Source: Streptomyces tendae (lineage in GTDB: Bacteria > Actinomycetota > Actinomycetes > Streptomycetales > Streptomycetaceae). From it: a DNA stretch of 64,000 nucleotides. Location: contig NZ_BMUY01000004.1 in NCBI RefSeq assembly GCF_014650435.1, positions 248,001 to 312,000 of the forward strand, given 5' to 3'. The notes below the pieces were generated by a model. It made no database searches. It was not told the DNA's origin and was given only the letters and a program-made list of their open reading frames with translations. A program made the position numbers and the translations under genes. Positions 24,513-33,044 of this stretch are shown here, piece after piece. The stretch's first letter is position 1. The number at the start of each line of letters is the position of its first letter.

Positions 24513-25592
24513 ATGCACAGAACCCCCGCACGCCGTGCCTCCGTCCTCGTCGCCGCCGTGTCCTCGCTCAGTCTCCTGACCGCCGCGTGCGGTGACGGCG
24601 ACGGTTCGGCGGACGGCGACACGGCGACGAACGCCAAGAACGCCGAGGCGTCCCCCAACGCCCCCACCAAGACCGGCCTGACCGTCGGCTTCCTTCCCAA
24701 GCAGGTCAACACGCCGTACTTCTCGGTCGCCGACCGGGGCGGGGAGCGCGCGGTCGAGTCGCTGGGCTCGACCTTCAAGGAGGTGGGCACGGACCAGGGC
24801 TCCGACGCCTCCGAGCAGGTGTCCCACATCAACGACCTCGTCGAGCAGAAGGCCGACGCGATCGCCGTCTCGGCACTGGACCCCGACGCGCTGTGCGACT
24901 CCCTCAAGCAGGCCATGGCCAAGGGCGTCAAGGTCGTCACGTACGACTCCGACACGAAGCCGGAGTGCCGCTACGCCTTCGTCTCCCCCGCGAGCGCCGA
25001 GGACATCGCCGTACGGCAGCTGGAGCTGCTCGGCGGGCAGATCGGCTACCGGGGCGACATCGCGATCCTGTCCGCCGCGCAGACGGCGACCAACCAGAAC
25101 GCCTGGATCAGCAGCATCAAGAAGGAGCTGGAGGATCCGCGGTACAAGGAGATGCGCCTGGTGGACGTCGTCTACGGCGACGACGAGGCCGAGAAGTCGT
25201 ACCGGAAGGCCGAGGAACTGCTCCAGGAGCACGGGAAGCTGAAGGGGATCATCTCCCCCACCACCAACGGGATCAAGGCGGCCGCGAAGTACCTGTCGCA
25301 GTCGCCGTACAAGGGCGAGGTGAAGCTCACCGGGCTCGGTGCCCCCAACGACATGCGGCCCTACATCAAGGACGGCACGGTGGAGGCGTTCCTGCTGTGG
25401 GACCCGGCCGAGCTCGGCGAGCTGGCCGGTCACGCCGCGGTGGCCCTCGCCTCCGGGCAGATCACCGGCCGGGAGGGGCAGATGTTCCTGGCCGGAGACA
25501 TGGGCTGGTTCCAGCTCAGCAGGAACGGGGTCATCACGCTCGGCGACCCGACGGTCTTCGACGCCGACAACATCGACGACTACGACTTCTGA
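24513..25592 (+). CDS. sugar-binding lipoprotein of ABC transport, RhaS-like
   Basis: 359 aa extracytoplasmic solute-binding protein. Its lipobox is SLLTAACGDG, with the lipid-modified Cys near residue 28. The Peripla_BP_4 pattern is clear: GLTVGFLPKQVNTPYFSVADRGGERAVESLG, DAIAVSALDPDALCDSLKQAMAKGVKVVTYDSD, AQTATNQNAWISSIKKEL and GTVEAFLLWDPAELGELAGHAA (in outline). The closest family I recognise is the rhamnose-binding RhaS. No permease or ATPase gene is adjacent, so it is an orphan and must use components encoded elsewhere. The shared operator with the rhamnosidase supports rhamnose as ligand. Confidence 0.85.
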   Translation: MHRTPARRASVLVAAVSSLSLLTAACGDGDGSADGDTATNAKNAEASPNAPTKTGLTVGFLPKQVNTPYFSVADRGGERAVESLGSTFKEVGTDQGSDASEQVSHINDLVEQKADAIAVSALDPDALCDSLKQAMAKGVKVVTYDSDTKPECRYAFVSPASAEDIAVRQLELLGGQIGYRGDIAILSAAQTATNQNAWISSIKKELEDPRYKEMRLVDVVYGDDEAEKSYRKAEELLQEHGKLKGIISPTTNGIKAAAKYLSQSPYKGEVKLTGLGAPNDMRPYIKDGTVEAFLLWDPAELGELAGHAAVALASGQITGREGQMFLAGDMGWFQLSRNGVITLGDPTVFDADNIDDYDF

Positions 25593-25599
25593 CGTCCGC

Positions 25600-25634
25600 G
25601 CGCGGCCCCGGACAGGTGACGTACGGGGCCGCGC
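25600..25634. terminator. intrinsic hairpin after the RhaS-like gene
   Basis: GCGCGGCCCC (25600-25609) pairs perfectly with GGGGCCGCGC (25625-25634) around a 15-base loop, starting 8 bases after the stop codon. No U-run follows, as is usual in Streptomyces. The stem also serves the convergent gene region poorly, so it is assigned to the plus strand. Confidence 0.65.
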
Positions 25635-25656
25635 CGGCCGACGGACGACGGTCGAT

Positions 25657-25698
25657 GGCAGACAGACGACGGCAGACAGACGACGGCAGACGGACGAC
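25657..25698. repeat. 14-bp tandem repeat, three units
   Basis: GGCAGACAGACGAC at 25657-25670 and 25671-25684, then GGCAGACGGACGAC at 25685-25698 (one mismatch), followed by more degenerate GACGACGG units up to about 25728. It fills the gap between two convergent genes and is not obviously coding. Confidence 0.8.
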
Positions 25699-25740
25699 AG
25701 ACGACGGGCGACGGCGTACGTCGCCCGTCCGGCCCCGCGT

Positions 25741-26730
25741 TCACCGGCCGTCCCCTCCGGGCTGCCCCTGGGTGCCGGAGCCGCCGGCGTTCAGGTGCTG
25801 CAGCGCCTCGACCAGCTCGTGGCAGGCGCGTTCCACCGACCGTCTGGTGTTGAGCTGCTCACTGATCACTGCGGAGAGCAGCAGCGCGGTCAGTCCGAGG
25901 GTCCCGTTGAACGCCTGGAGTTTCATCATCGTCTCGATGTCGGTCAGCTTCCCGAAGGAACCGGCCTCGTGCCGGGCCACCACGGTGGCCGTCACCGACA
26001 CGAACAGGGCGCACGGGATGCCGCCCGCGAGCTGGAAGCGCAGCACCGACCAGATCAGGATCGGATAGGCCAGGAACAGCACGCTGACCGAGCTGTACAT
26101 GATCAGCGGCACCAGGACGCAGACGACGACGGTGAGCCCGACGGCCTCGGTCCAGCGCGCGGACGGGGGCGGCAGGCGAGCCCGGTACAGCAGGAGCAGC
26201 AGCGGGGTGACGAGGACGACGCCCATGGCGTCGCCGACCCACCAGGCCAGCCAGATGAGCTCGAGATGGTCGGTGGGGAGTTTGCCCGAGAGCACGAGCA
26301 TGCCGACGCCCGTTCCCGAGCTGATCAGCATGGCGGCCAGCGCTCCCAGGAAGACCAGCGCCAGTCCGTCGCGCAGCCGGCTCAGGCTCACGCGGAACCC
26401 CACCGCGCGCAGCATCAGCCAGGCGCAGACGGGAGCGGCCGTGTTGCCGGCCATGATTCCCACGGCCTCCGCTCCGGGCGCTCCCAGGGAGAGGATGGCC
26501 AGCAGCGCGCCGAGGGCGATGCCGGGTACGCACCACGGCCCGAACAGGAGCAGGCAGGCCACCGCGAGGCCGGTGGGCGGCCAGATGGGTGTCACGACGG
26601 ACCCGTCGGCGGTCAGCTGCTGCGACAGCCCCAGCCGCCCCGCCGCGTAGTAGCAGCCGGCGACCAGCAGCGTCGCACAGGCGAGGACGACCGGTCGCGG
26701 CCATGCACGGATACCCACCACAGCAGCCAT
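25741..26730 (-). CDS. MASE1 domain membrane sensor protein
   Basis: 329 aa with about eight hydrophobic segments. The MASE1 sensor signature is present: YYAAGRLGLSQQL ... VTPIWPPTGLAVACLLLFG near the N terminus and WWVGDAMGVVLVTPLLLL in the middle. The C terminus has a short helical region (SVERACHELVEALQHL) and no output domain. In many actinobacteria MASE1 is fused to a SpoIIE phosphatase or GGDEF domain. Here a stand-alone SpoIIE phosphatase gene lies just upstream on the same strand (stop 26781, 50 bp gap), so the two probably form a split signalling pair. The ligand is unknown. Confidence 0.82.
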   Translation of the reverse strand: MAAVVGIRAWPRPVVLACATLLVAGCYYAAGRLGLSQQLTADGSVVTPIWPPTGLAVACLLLFGPWCVPGIALGALLAILSLGAPGAEAVGIMAGNTAAPVCAWLMLRAVGFRVSLSRLRDGLALVFLGALAAMLISSGTGVGMLVLSGKLPTDHLELIWLAWWVGDAMGVVLVTPLLLLLYRARLPPPSARWTEAVGLTVVVCVLVPLIMYSSVSVLFLAYPILIWSVLRFQLAGGIPCALFVSVTATVVARHEAGSFGKLTDIETMMKLQAFNGTLGLTALLLSAVISEQLNTRRSVERACHELVEALQHLNAGGSGTQGQPGGDGR

Positions 26731-26780
26731 CAGACACCGGTGCCGCCTGGTCGGCGAGGTGAGAGGTGGTCCGTGGCGCC

Positions 26781-27611
26781 CTACGGCGTAACGCCCCGCC
26801 CGTCGTGGCCGACGACGAGCACGGCCGCGTCGTCCTCGTGTCCGATCAGCTCGGCGTTCTTCAGTACGGCGGCCGCCAGCGCGTGCGCCTCCATGCCGAC
26901 GACGGCGGCGAGGCCCGCCAGCCGCACCACCCGTTGCAGGCCCTCGTCGACGCTCAGGGAGGGGCCCTCCACCACGCCGTCCGTGACCAGGACGAACACT
27001 CCGCCGGTGCCGAGCCGGTACCGGGTCACCGGGTACTCGGTGCCCTCCATGACTCCCAGCGGAGGTCCGCCCTCGTCCCGGCAGACCTCCGCCCGGCCGT
27101 CCGCCGTGGCCCGGACGCAGGGGATGTGGCCGGCCCGGGCGCTCTCCAGCAGGCCGGTCGCCGGGTCGTAGCGCATGAAGGTGCAGGTGGCGAACAGGTC
27201 CTTGTTGAGGGAGAGGACCAGTTCGTTGGTGCAGGCGAGGAGGTCGCCGGGTTCGCTGGTCACCGAGGCGAGCGCCCGCAGGCCGACCCTGACCTGGCCC
27301 ATGAAGGCCGCCGCGTCGATGGCGTGGCCCTGGACGTCCCCGACGGAGAGGCCGATACGGCCGTCGGGGAGGGTGAAGGCGTCGTACCAGTCGCCGCCCA
27401 CGTTGAGTCCGGCGTACGCGGGCGAGTAGCACGCGGCCAGGTGGATGCCGGGTACGGCGGGCAGGTCCGCGGGGAGCATGTCGCGCTGCAGGGCGATCGC
27501 CAGCTCCACCTGCGAACGCCGCAGCTCGGCCAGCTCCCTCGCCTGTGTGGTCAGCGAGGCCAGCCGGGCCAGCAGCTCTTCCCCGTCAGGTGCGGGATGT
27601 TTGCGGAACAT
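26781..27611 (-). CDS. SpoIIE-type PP2C serine/threonine phosphatase
   Basis: 276 aa, cytosolic. A short N-terminal helix (LLARLASLTTQARELAELRRSQVELAIALQRDML) leads into the PPM/SpoIIE domain: metal-binding Asp in GGDWYDAF and GDVQGHAIDAAAFM, FVLVTDGVVEG, and a final DDAAVLVV. Such enzymes dephosphorylate anti-sigma-factor antagonists in Streptomyces stress circuits. No sensor domain is fused; the downstream MASE1 membrane protein may supply it. It is divergent from the sirtuin gene. Confidence 0.87.
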   Translation of the reverse strand: MFRKHPAPDGEELLARLASLTTQARELAELRRSQVELAIALQRDMLPADLPAVPGIHLAACYSPAYAGLNVGGDWYDAFTLPDGRIGLSVGDVQGHAIDAAAFMGQVRVGLRALASVTSEPGDLLACTNELVLSLNKDLFATCTFMRYDPATGLLESARAGHIPCVRATADGRAEVCRDEGGPPLGVMEGTEYPVTRYRLGTGGVFVLVTDGVVEGPSLSVDEGLQRVVRLAGLAAVVGMEAHALAAAVLKNAELIGHEDDAAVLVVGHDGRGVTP

Positions 27612-27736
27612 CGACCACTCCCCGCCAGGCCGCCTCCCGGCAGGAGCCTCTCGGCCCCCCTGGACAGTGCAAGTCTGTCACCCAACGATGCGCCCCGCCA
27701 CGCCGGGAAGCGCGGCGCGTTCCGTACCCTTGCCGC

Positions 27737-28636
27737 ATGCGCATGCGGCCCACTTTGAGCTGGACCCCGGGGGCGGACCTGCCGCCGGGCACCACGGACC
27801 TGGCGCCCGTCGCCGACGCGCTGCGCGCCGGGGGCGTGCTGGTGCTCAGCGGGGCGGGTATCTCCACGGAGTCGGGCATCCCCGACTACCGGGGCGAGGG
27901 CGGGAGCCTGAGCCGGCACACCCCGATGACCTACCAGGACTTCACTTCCCACCCCGAGGCCCGCCGCCGGTACTGGGCACGCAGTCACCTCGGCTGGCGC
28001 ACCTTCGGCCGCGCCCGTCCCAACACGGGGCACCGGTCGGTGGCGGCGTTCGGGCGGCACGGTCTGCTCACCGGCGTGATCACCCAGAACGTCGACGGTC
28101 TGCACCAGGCCGCCGGCAGCGAGGGTGTCGTGGAGCTCCATGGGAGCCTGGACCGCGTCGTCTGCCTGACCTGCGGTGCCTACAGCCCGCGCCGCGAACT
28201 CGCCCGGCGCCTGGAGGAGGCCAACGCGGGCTTCGCGCCGGTGGCCGCCGGCATCAACCCGGACGGCGACGCGGATCTGACCGACGAGCAGGTCGGGGAC
28301 TTCCGGGTGCTGCCCTGCACGGTCTGCGGCGGCATCCTCAAACCGGACGTGGTGTTCTTCGGCGAGAACGTGCCGCCGCAGCGCGTCGAGCACTGCCGCG
28401 AGCTGGTGCGCGCGGCGTCCTCGCTGCTGGTCCTCGGTTCCTCGCTGACGGTGATGTCCGGGCTCCGCTTCGTCCGCCAGGCGGCCGAGGCGGGCAAGCC
28501 GGTCCTGATCGTCAACCGCGACGCCACCCGCGGCGACCGGCTGGCCGTCGCCCGGGTCGCGCTCGGCCTGGGGCCGGCCCTCACGACCGTCGCCGACCGG
28601 CTCGGCCTCTCCGTCGGGGCCGCGGCGAAGGCCTGA
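27737..28636 (+). CDS. NAD-dependent protein deacylase (sirtuin)
   Basis: Sir2-family enzyme that removes acyl groups from lysines using NAD. 299 aa. Seen are VLVLSGAGISTESGIPDYRGEGG (NAD-binding GAGIS and IPDYR), ITQNVDGLHQAAGS, the catalytic His135 in VELHGS, a zinc ribbon with CLTCG and CTVCGG, LKPDVVFFGENVP and LVLGSSLTVMSG. The insertion between the Cys pairs (GINPDGDADLTDEQV) is typical of the larger bacterial group. ATG 27737 is chosen; a second in-frame ATG is two codons further. It appears monocistronic. Confidence 0.92.
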   Translation: MRMRPTLSWTPGADLPPGTTDLAPVADALRAGGVLVLSGAGISTESGIPDYRGEGGSLSRHTPMTYQDFTSHPEARRRYWARSHLGWRTFGRARPNTGHRSVAAFGRHGLLTGVITQNVDGLHQAAGSEGVVELHGSLDRVVCLTCGAYSPRRELARRLEEANAGFAPVAAGINPDGDADLTDEQVGDFRVLPCTVCGGILKPDVVFFGENVPPQRVEHCRELVRAASSLLVLGSSLTVMSGLRFVRQAAEAGKPVLIVNRDATRGDRLAVARVALGLGPALTTVADRLGLSVGAAAKA

Positions 28637-28689
28637 CCAGGCAAGCCGGCACCCCCGCCGCGGATACGGAATCTCCCCACGCCACCCCC

Positions 28690-28769
28690 TTGACCGTGGT
28701 CCCTCCACTCCATACAGTCCTCGCACCTCACGAGGTACATCGATTAACCAATCGTTAACCGCTTGGTTG
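28690..28769 (+). promoter_or_regulatory. promoter and operator region of the ABC sugar operon
   Basis: TTGACC (28690-28695), a 17-bp spacer and TACAGT (28713-28718) form a good promoter. Between it and the GTG start are symmetric elements: TTAACCAATCGTTAA (28744-28758), and AACC-GCTT-GGTT (28757-28768), also readable as AACCAA and TTGGTT arms around ten bases. They overlap the ribosome-binding site and are the likely target of the LacI protein encoded later in the operon. Confidence 0.68.
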
Positions 28770-28781
28770 GAGACCACCCCT

Positions 28782-30071
28782 GTGCGCTCATCGCTGACGC
28801 GGCGCGAACTGCTCGCCGCCGGTTCCGGTCTGGCCGCGGCCGCTGCCCTGCCCGCTCTGTCCGGCTGCTCGTCGTTGGCGTCGGCGGACTCCGACCCGGA
28901 CACCCTCGTCGTCCACACCCAGCTCGGCACCACCGCGCCGGGCTCCCCCACGTATCTCGCGGCCGTGGACCGCTTCCGCGAGGAGAACCCGGGGGTGAAG
29001 GTCAAGAACCTGGTCAACGGCGACGACCTCGCCCAGGTCTACGAGACCTCACGGCTGGCCCGCAAGGAGGCCGACGTCGTGATGGTCAACCTCTACGACA
29101 AGACGCTGGCCTGGACGGACGTGGGCGCGACCGTCGACGTCAAGCCCTACCTCGACGACTGGGGGCTGCGCGGACGGGTCCTGCCCGCCGCGCTGGCCGA
29201 CTGGACCGACGACGAGGGCAGGGTCAGGGCCTTCCCCTACTTCGCGACGAACTGGCCCGTGGCCTACAACCGCGCCCTGCTCGACCGGGCCGGCGTCGCC
29301 GCGATCCCCACCACCGGCGACCAGCTGATCGCAGCGGCCCGCAAGCTGCGCGCCAAGGGGATCGCCCCGGTGACCGTGGGCGGCAACGACTGGACCGGCC
29401 AGAAGCTGCTGGCGCAGATCATCCAGACGTTCCTGTCCCAGGAGGAGGCCCGGCACGTCTACTCCACGGGTGACTTCTCCGGTCGCGGTGCGCGCCGGGG
29501 CATCGAGTACTTCACGCACCTGCGGGACGCCGGGGTGTTCGCGGACAAGGCCCAGGGCCTCACCTCCGACTCCATGACCACCCAGTTCAACACCAAGGAG
29601 GCGGCCGTCCAGTCGGCGATGTCCTCCGCCCTGGCCAAGGTGCCCGAGAATGTGGCCCGGCACACGGAGGTCGGCGGCTGGCCGCTGGCCGACGGGGCGG
29701 TGCACGACGGTCCGACCGTCATCCGCGCCTACACGCTCATCGGATTCTGGATCAGCCCCAACGGCGTCCGCAAGATCGAGCAGGTCGAGAAGTTCCTGCG
29801 GTTCATGTACCGCCCGGACGTCGTGGCGCGGTTCGTGACGGAGAGCGGCCGGGACATGGCCCTGCGCACGGACGCCGTCTCCACCGGCTTCCCGTTGGTC
29901 GGGGCGGCCCAGCGGCTGGGCTCCGAGGTGAGCCAGGTCCTGCTGCCCGACGTGTACGTGCCGCCCGCGGCCGCGCAGCCGCTGATCACGGCGACCAGCA
30001 CGTCCTTCACCCGGGGCACGAGCCCGGCCCGGGTGCGCGCCGCCCTCGAGTCCGCGTACCGGTCCGTATGA
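28782..30071 (+). CDS. ABC sugar transporter solute-binding lipoprotein
   Basis: Family-1 extracellular solute-binding protein of about 429 aa. The N terminus SSLTRRELLAAGSGLAAAAALPALSGCSS combines a twin-arginine motif with a lipobox (LSGC), so it is probably a Tat-exported lipoprotein. The rest is typical of oligosaccharide binders (FREENPGVKVKNL, YNRALLDRAGV, GGWPLADG). GTG 28782 is chosen with GGAGA eight bases upstream; TTG 28767 would place the site inside the gene. Two permease genes follow. No ATPase gene is present, so a shared MsiK-type ATPase is likely. Confidence 0.87.
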   Translation: MRSSLTRRELLAAGSGLAAAAALPALSGCSSLASADSDPDTLVVHTQLGTTAPGSPTYLAAVDRFREENPGVKVKNLVNGDDLAQVYETSRLARKEADVVMVNLYDKTLAWTDVGATVDVKPYLDDWGLRGRVLPAALADWTDDEGRVRAFPYFATNWPVAYNRALLDRAGVAAIPTTGDQLIAAARKLRAKGIAPVTVGGNDWTGQKLLAQIIQTFLSQEEARHVYSTGDFSGRGARRGIEYFTHLRDAGVFADKAQGLTSDSMTTQFNTKEAAVQSAMSSALAKVPENVARHTEVGGWPLADGAVHDGPTVIRAYTLIGFWISPNGVRKIEQVEKFLRFMYRPDVVARFVTESGRDMALRTDAVSTGFPLVGAAQRLGSEVSQVLLPDVYVPPAAAQPLITATSTSFTRGTSPARVRAALESAYRSV

Positions 30072-30153
30072 GCCGCCCCGACGCCCCCGGCCCCGCGGCC
30101 CGGGTTTCCCTGGTCCCCCTCCCCCGTTCCACCCGTTCTCCGGGAGTCACCGC

Positions 30154-31095
30154 ATGACGACGCTCACGACGACGCCGGACGGGAGCGCGGCCCCGAGGTC
30201 CGCCCCGCCCGCCTCCCCCGCCCCGGCCTCGCGCCGGCCCCGGCAGGGCGGCACCGTCCTCGCGGTGCCCGCGCTGGTGTGGTACCTGGTCTTCATGGTC
30301 GGGCCGCTGCTCGCGATCTTCGTGATCGCGGCCCTGCACTGGCCCGGCATGCTCCAGCCGGTCTCGTTCGCCGGCCTGGACAACGTGCGCGTGGTGCTGG
30401 ACGACCCGGTGTTCTGGGACGCGGTCCGCAACACCGCCGTGCAACTGGCCGTCGCCGTCCCGGTGATGATCGTCTGCGCGTTCATGCTGGGGTACTACGT
30501 GGCCCAGCGCCCGCCCGGTCACCGGGTCATCCGGTACCTGCTCTTCATCCCGGGGCTGATCTCGACGCCCGCGAAGGCGATGGTGTTCTACGCGGCCCTC
30601 TCCCCGGACGGTCTGCTCAACGGCGGGCTGGAGAGCGTGGGCCTCGGCTCCCTCGCCGACGCCTGGCTGGCCTCGCCGTCGACGGCCCTGGCGTGTCTGA
30701 TCGCCCTGGACATCTGGGCGGGCATCGGCTTCACCGCCGTACTGTTCGCCGCCCGGCTGGGCAGCGTGCCGGACGAGTTGGGCGAGGCCGCGCAGCTCGA
30801 CGGGGCAGGGCACTGGCGGACCATGTGGTCGGTCCACTTCCCCGTCATCCGTGACTACGTCGGCGTGGTGACGATGCTGCAGTTCCTGTGGACGCTGTTC
30901 GGCTCCGCGCAGCACGTGCTGCTGCTCACGCAGGGCGGTCCGGGCACGTCGTCCACCACGCTGTCGTTCCTCGTCTACCAGAAGGCGTTCATCGCCGCCG
31001 ACCTCGGCTACAGCCAGACCGTCGGCGTCATCCTCTTCCTCGTCGGACTCGTCGGGCTGCTCACGATCCGCCGCGTCTTCCGCCAGAACTACTGA
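30154..31095 (+). CDS. ABC sugar transporter permease (MalF-like)
   Basis: 313 aa inner-membrane permease with a Pro/Ala-rich cytoplasmic N terminus and six hydrophobic segments, beginning LAVPALVWYLVFMVGPLLAIFVIAAL. The EAA loop that contacts the ATPase reads ELGEAAQLDGAGHWRTMWSVHFP. It acts with the next permease and the preceding binding protein to import an oligosaccharide. It is 83 bp after the binding-protein gene. Confidence 0.9.
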   Translation: MTTLTTTPDGSAAPRSAPPASPAPASRRPRQGGTVLAVPALVWYLVFMVGPLLAIFVIAALHWPGMLQPVSFAGLDNVRVVLDDPVFWDAVRNTAVQLAVAVPVMIVCAFMLGYYVAQRPPGHRVIRYLLFIPGLISTPAKAMVFYAALSPDGLLNGGLESVGLGSLADAWLASPSTALACLIALDIWAGIGFTAVLFAARLGSVPDELGEAAQLDGAGHWRTMWSVHFPVIRDYVGVVTMLQFLWTLFGSAQHVLLLTQGGPGTSSTTLSFLVYQKAFIAADLGYSQTVGVILFLVGLVGLLTIRRVFRQNY

Positions 31096-31109
31096 TCGGA
31101 GCAGCACTG

Positions 31110-31937
31110 ATGAAGCTCGGCAAGCGCTGGCTCCCGGCCCACATCCTGGTGTGGACGTACGCGGTGCTGCTCGTCGTCCCGCTGTACTACTTCCTGGCCT
31201 CGGCGTTCAAGTCGAACGACGAGATCTTCGCGCACCCCTTCGCGCCGCCGTCCTCCCTGGGGCTCGGCAACTTCCGGACCGCGTTCGAGAGCGCCGACCT
31301 CGGGCTCGCGGTCGTCAACTCGGCGCTGGTGACGGTGTTCTCGCTGGCGCTGACCCTGCTGCTGGCGATCCCGGCCTCGTTCGCGCTGGCGCGTTCGACC
31401 GGGCGGCTGGCGGGTGTGGTCGAGAAGGTCTTCTCGCTCGGCTTCCTGATCCCGACGTTCGCGGCGCTCTTCCCCACCTTCCTCCTGGCGGCGGCCACCG
31501 GGCTGTTCCACACCCGGATCTTCATGGTGCTGTTCCTGCCCGCGACGGCGCTGCCGCTGTCGGTGGTGATCCTGGTGCAGTTCATGCGCACCATCCCGCC
31601 GGAGATGGAGGAGGCCGCCCGGCTGGACGGGGCGTCGACCTTCGCGGTGCTGCGGCACGTGTACACGCCGATGTGCCTGCCGGGCATCGCCACGGTGCTG
31701 CTGCTGAACTTCCTGACCTTCTGGAACGAGTACCTGTACTCGCTGGTCATCATCGGCCCGGACCCGGCGCAGCGCACGGTCCAGGTGGCCCTGCCCACGC
31801 TGAAGTCGATCACCGGCACGGACTACGGCGTGCTGACGGCGGGCACGGTGCTGACCCTGGTGCCGGTGTGGCTCGTTTACACCCTGCTCCAGAAGCGCAT
31901 GCAGCAGGCCCTGGTCAGCGGGGCGGTGAAGATGTGA
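31110..31937 (+). CDS. ABC sugar transporter permease (MalG-like)
   Basis: 275 aa with six hydrophobic segments and the EAA loop MEEAARLDGASTFAVLRHVYTPMCLPG. It starts MKLGKRWLPAHILVWTYAVLLVVPLYYFLASAFKSNDE (in outline), typical of the CUT1 MalG side. ATG 31110 lies 14 bases after the previous stop, with CGGAGCA upstream. The stop overlaps the GTG of the LacI regulator, showing that regulator and permease are translationally coupled. Confidence 0.9.
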   Translation: MKLGKRWLPAHILVWTYAVLLVVPLYYFLASAFKSNDEIFAHPFAPPSSLGLGNFRTAFESADLGLAVVNSALVTVFSLALTLLLAIPASFALARSTGRLAGVVEKVFSLGFLIPTFAALFPTFLLAAATGLFHTRIFMVLFLPATALPLSVVILVQFMRTIPPEMEEAARLDGASTFAVLRHVYTPMCLPGIATVLLLNFLTFWNEYLYSLVIIGPDPAQRTVQVALPTLKSITGTDYGVLTAGTVLTLVPVWLVYTLLQKRMQQALVSGAVKM

Positions 31938-32977
31938 GCGTCTCCACCGAGCGGGCCGGACGCCGGCCCACGATCAAGGCGGTCGCGGCGGCGGCCGGGG
32001 TGTCGACGGCCGCCGTCTCCCAGGCATTCAACAACAAGGGCCGGCTCTCCGAGGCGACGCGCCGCCGGATCCTCGACGCCGCGCTGGAGCTGGGCTGGTC
32101 GCCGAGCGCCTCCGCGGCGGCCCTGCGCAACGCACGCACCCGCAGCCTCGCCCTGGTGGTGCGGCGCCCCACGGACGTGCTGGGCTCCGACCCGCACTTC
32201 AGTGAGCTGATCACCGGCATAGAGGGCGAGTTGGCGCCGCGCGGCTACGGTCTGCTGCTGCACCTGGTCAGCGGTCACCGGGAGGAGAACGCGCTGTACG
32301 AGCGGCTCGCGGCCGAGGGCCGGGTGGACGGCGCCGTGCTCACCGACGCCCGCGACGACGACGCCCGGCCCGCGCTGCTCGCCCGCCTGGGGCTGCCCGC
32401 GGTACTGCTCGGATCGCCCGACGACACGGCCGTCGTGCCGCGCGTCGGACTGCGCGAGCAGGGTGCGGGGATCACCGAGGCCGTCACGCACCTGCTGGGC
32501 CTCGGCCACCGGCGGATCGCCTACGTCAGCGGGCCGCCCGAGCTCCAGCACACCCGTGTGCGCCGGGCGGCCTTCGAGGGCGCCCTGCGCGAGGCGGGCC
32601 TGCGCCCGTTCGCGGTGCTGCCCACCGACTTCAGCGAGCGGCGCGCCGTGGGCGCCACCGAGGCGCTCCTCGACTCGGCCGACCGGCCCACCGCGATCGT
32701 GTACGCCAACGACTCGATGGCGGTCTGCGGCATCGGCACCGCGCAGCGCGCCGGACTGACCGTGCCCCGGGACGTGTCCGTCGTCGGCTACGACAACCTG
32801 CCGCTCGGTTCCTGGCTCCACCCCCGGCTGACCACCGTCGACCAGCAGGTGCAGCGGGTGGGCGCGGCGGCCGCGCGCATGCTGCTCGCCCTGTGCGGCG
32901 AGGAGGTCGAGGAGACCGCCCTCGCCGAACGGCCGCGCCTGGTCGTCCGCGAGTCCACGGGGCCCGCCCCCACCTGA
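31934..32977 (+). CDS. LacI family transcriptional regulator
   Basis: 347 aa. The N-terminal HTH is TIKAVAAAAGVSTAAVSQAFNNKGRLSEATRRRI, with the hinge helix region SASAAALRNARTRSLALVV. The effector domain is of the periplasmic-binding type (IAYVSGPPELQHTRVR, YANDSMAVCGIGTAQRAGL, VSVVGYDNLPLGSW). It is the fourth gene of the sugar operon, starting inside the permease stop, and most likely represses the operon through the palindromic sites upstream of 28782. The inducing sugar is not known. Confidence 0.92.
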   Translation: MSVSTERAGRRPTIKAVAAAAGVSTAAVSQAFNNKGRLSEATRRRILDAALELGWSPSASAAALRNARTRSLALVVRRPTDVLGSDPHFSELITGIEGELAPRGYGLLLHLVSGHREENALYERLAAEGRVDGAVLTDARDDDARPALLARLGLPAVLLGSPDDTAVVPRVGLREQGAGITEAVTHLLGLGHRRIAYVSGPPELQHTRVRRAAFEGALREAGLRPFAVLPTDFSERRAVGATEALLDSADRPTAIVYANDSMAVCGIGTAQRAGLTVPRDVSVVGYDNLPLGSWLHPRLTTVDQQVQRVGAAAARMLLALCGEEVEETALAERPRLVVRESTGPAPT

Positions 32978-33044
32978 CCACCACCGGGTCGCGGCACGTC
33001 GCCGCGGCCACGCACCATCCGCACCCCACCACCCGAGAAGGACC

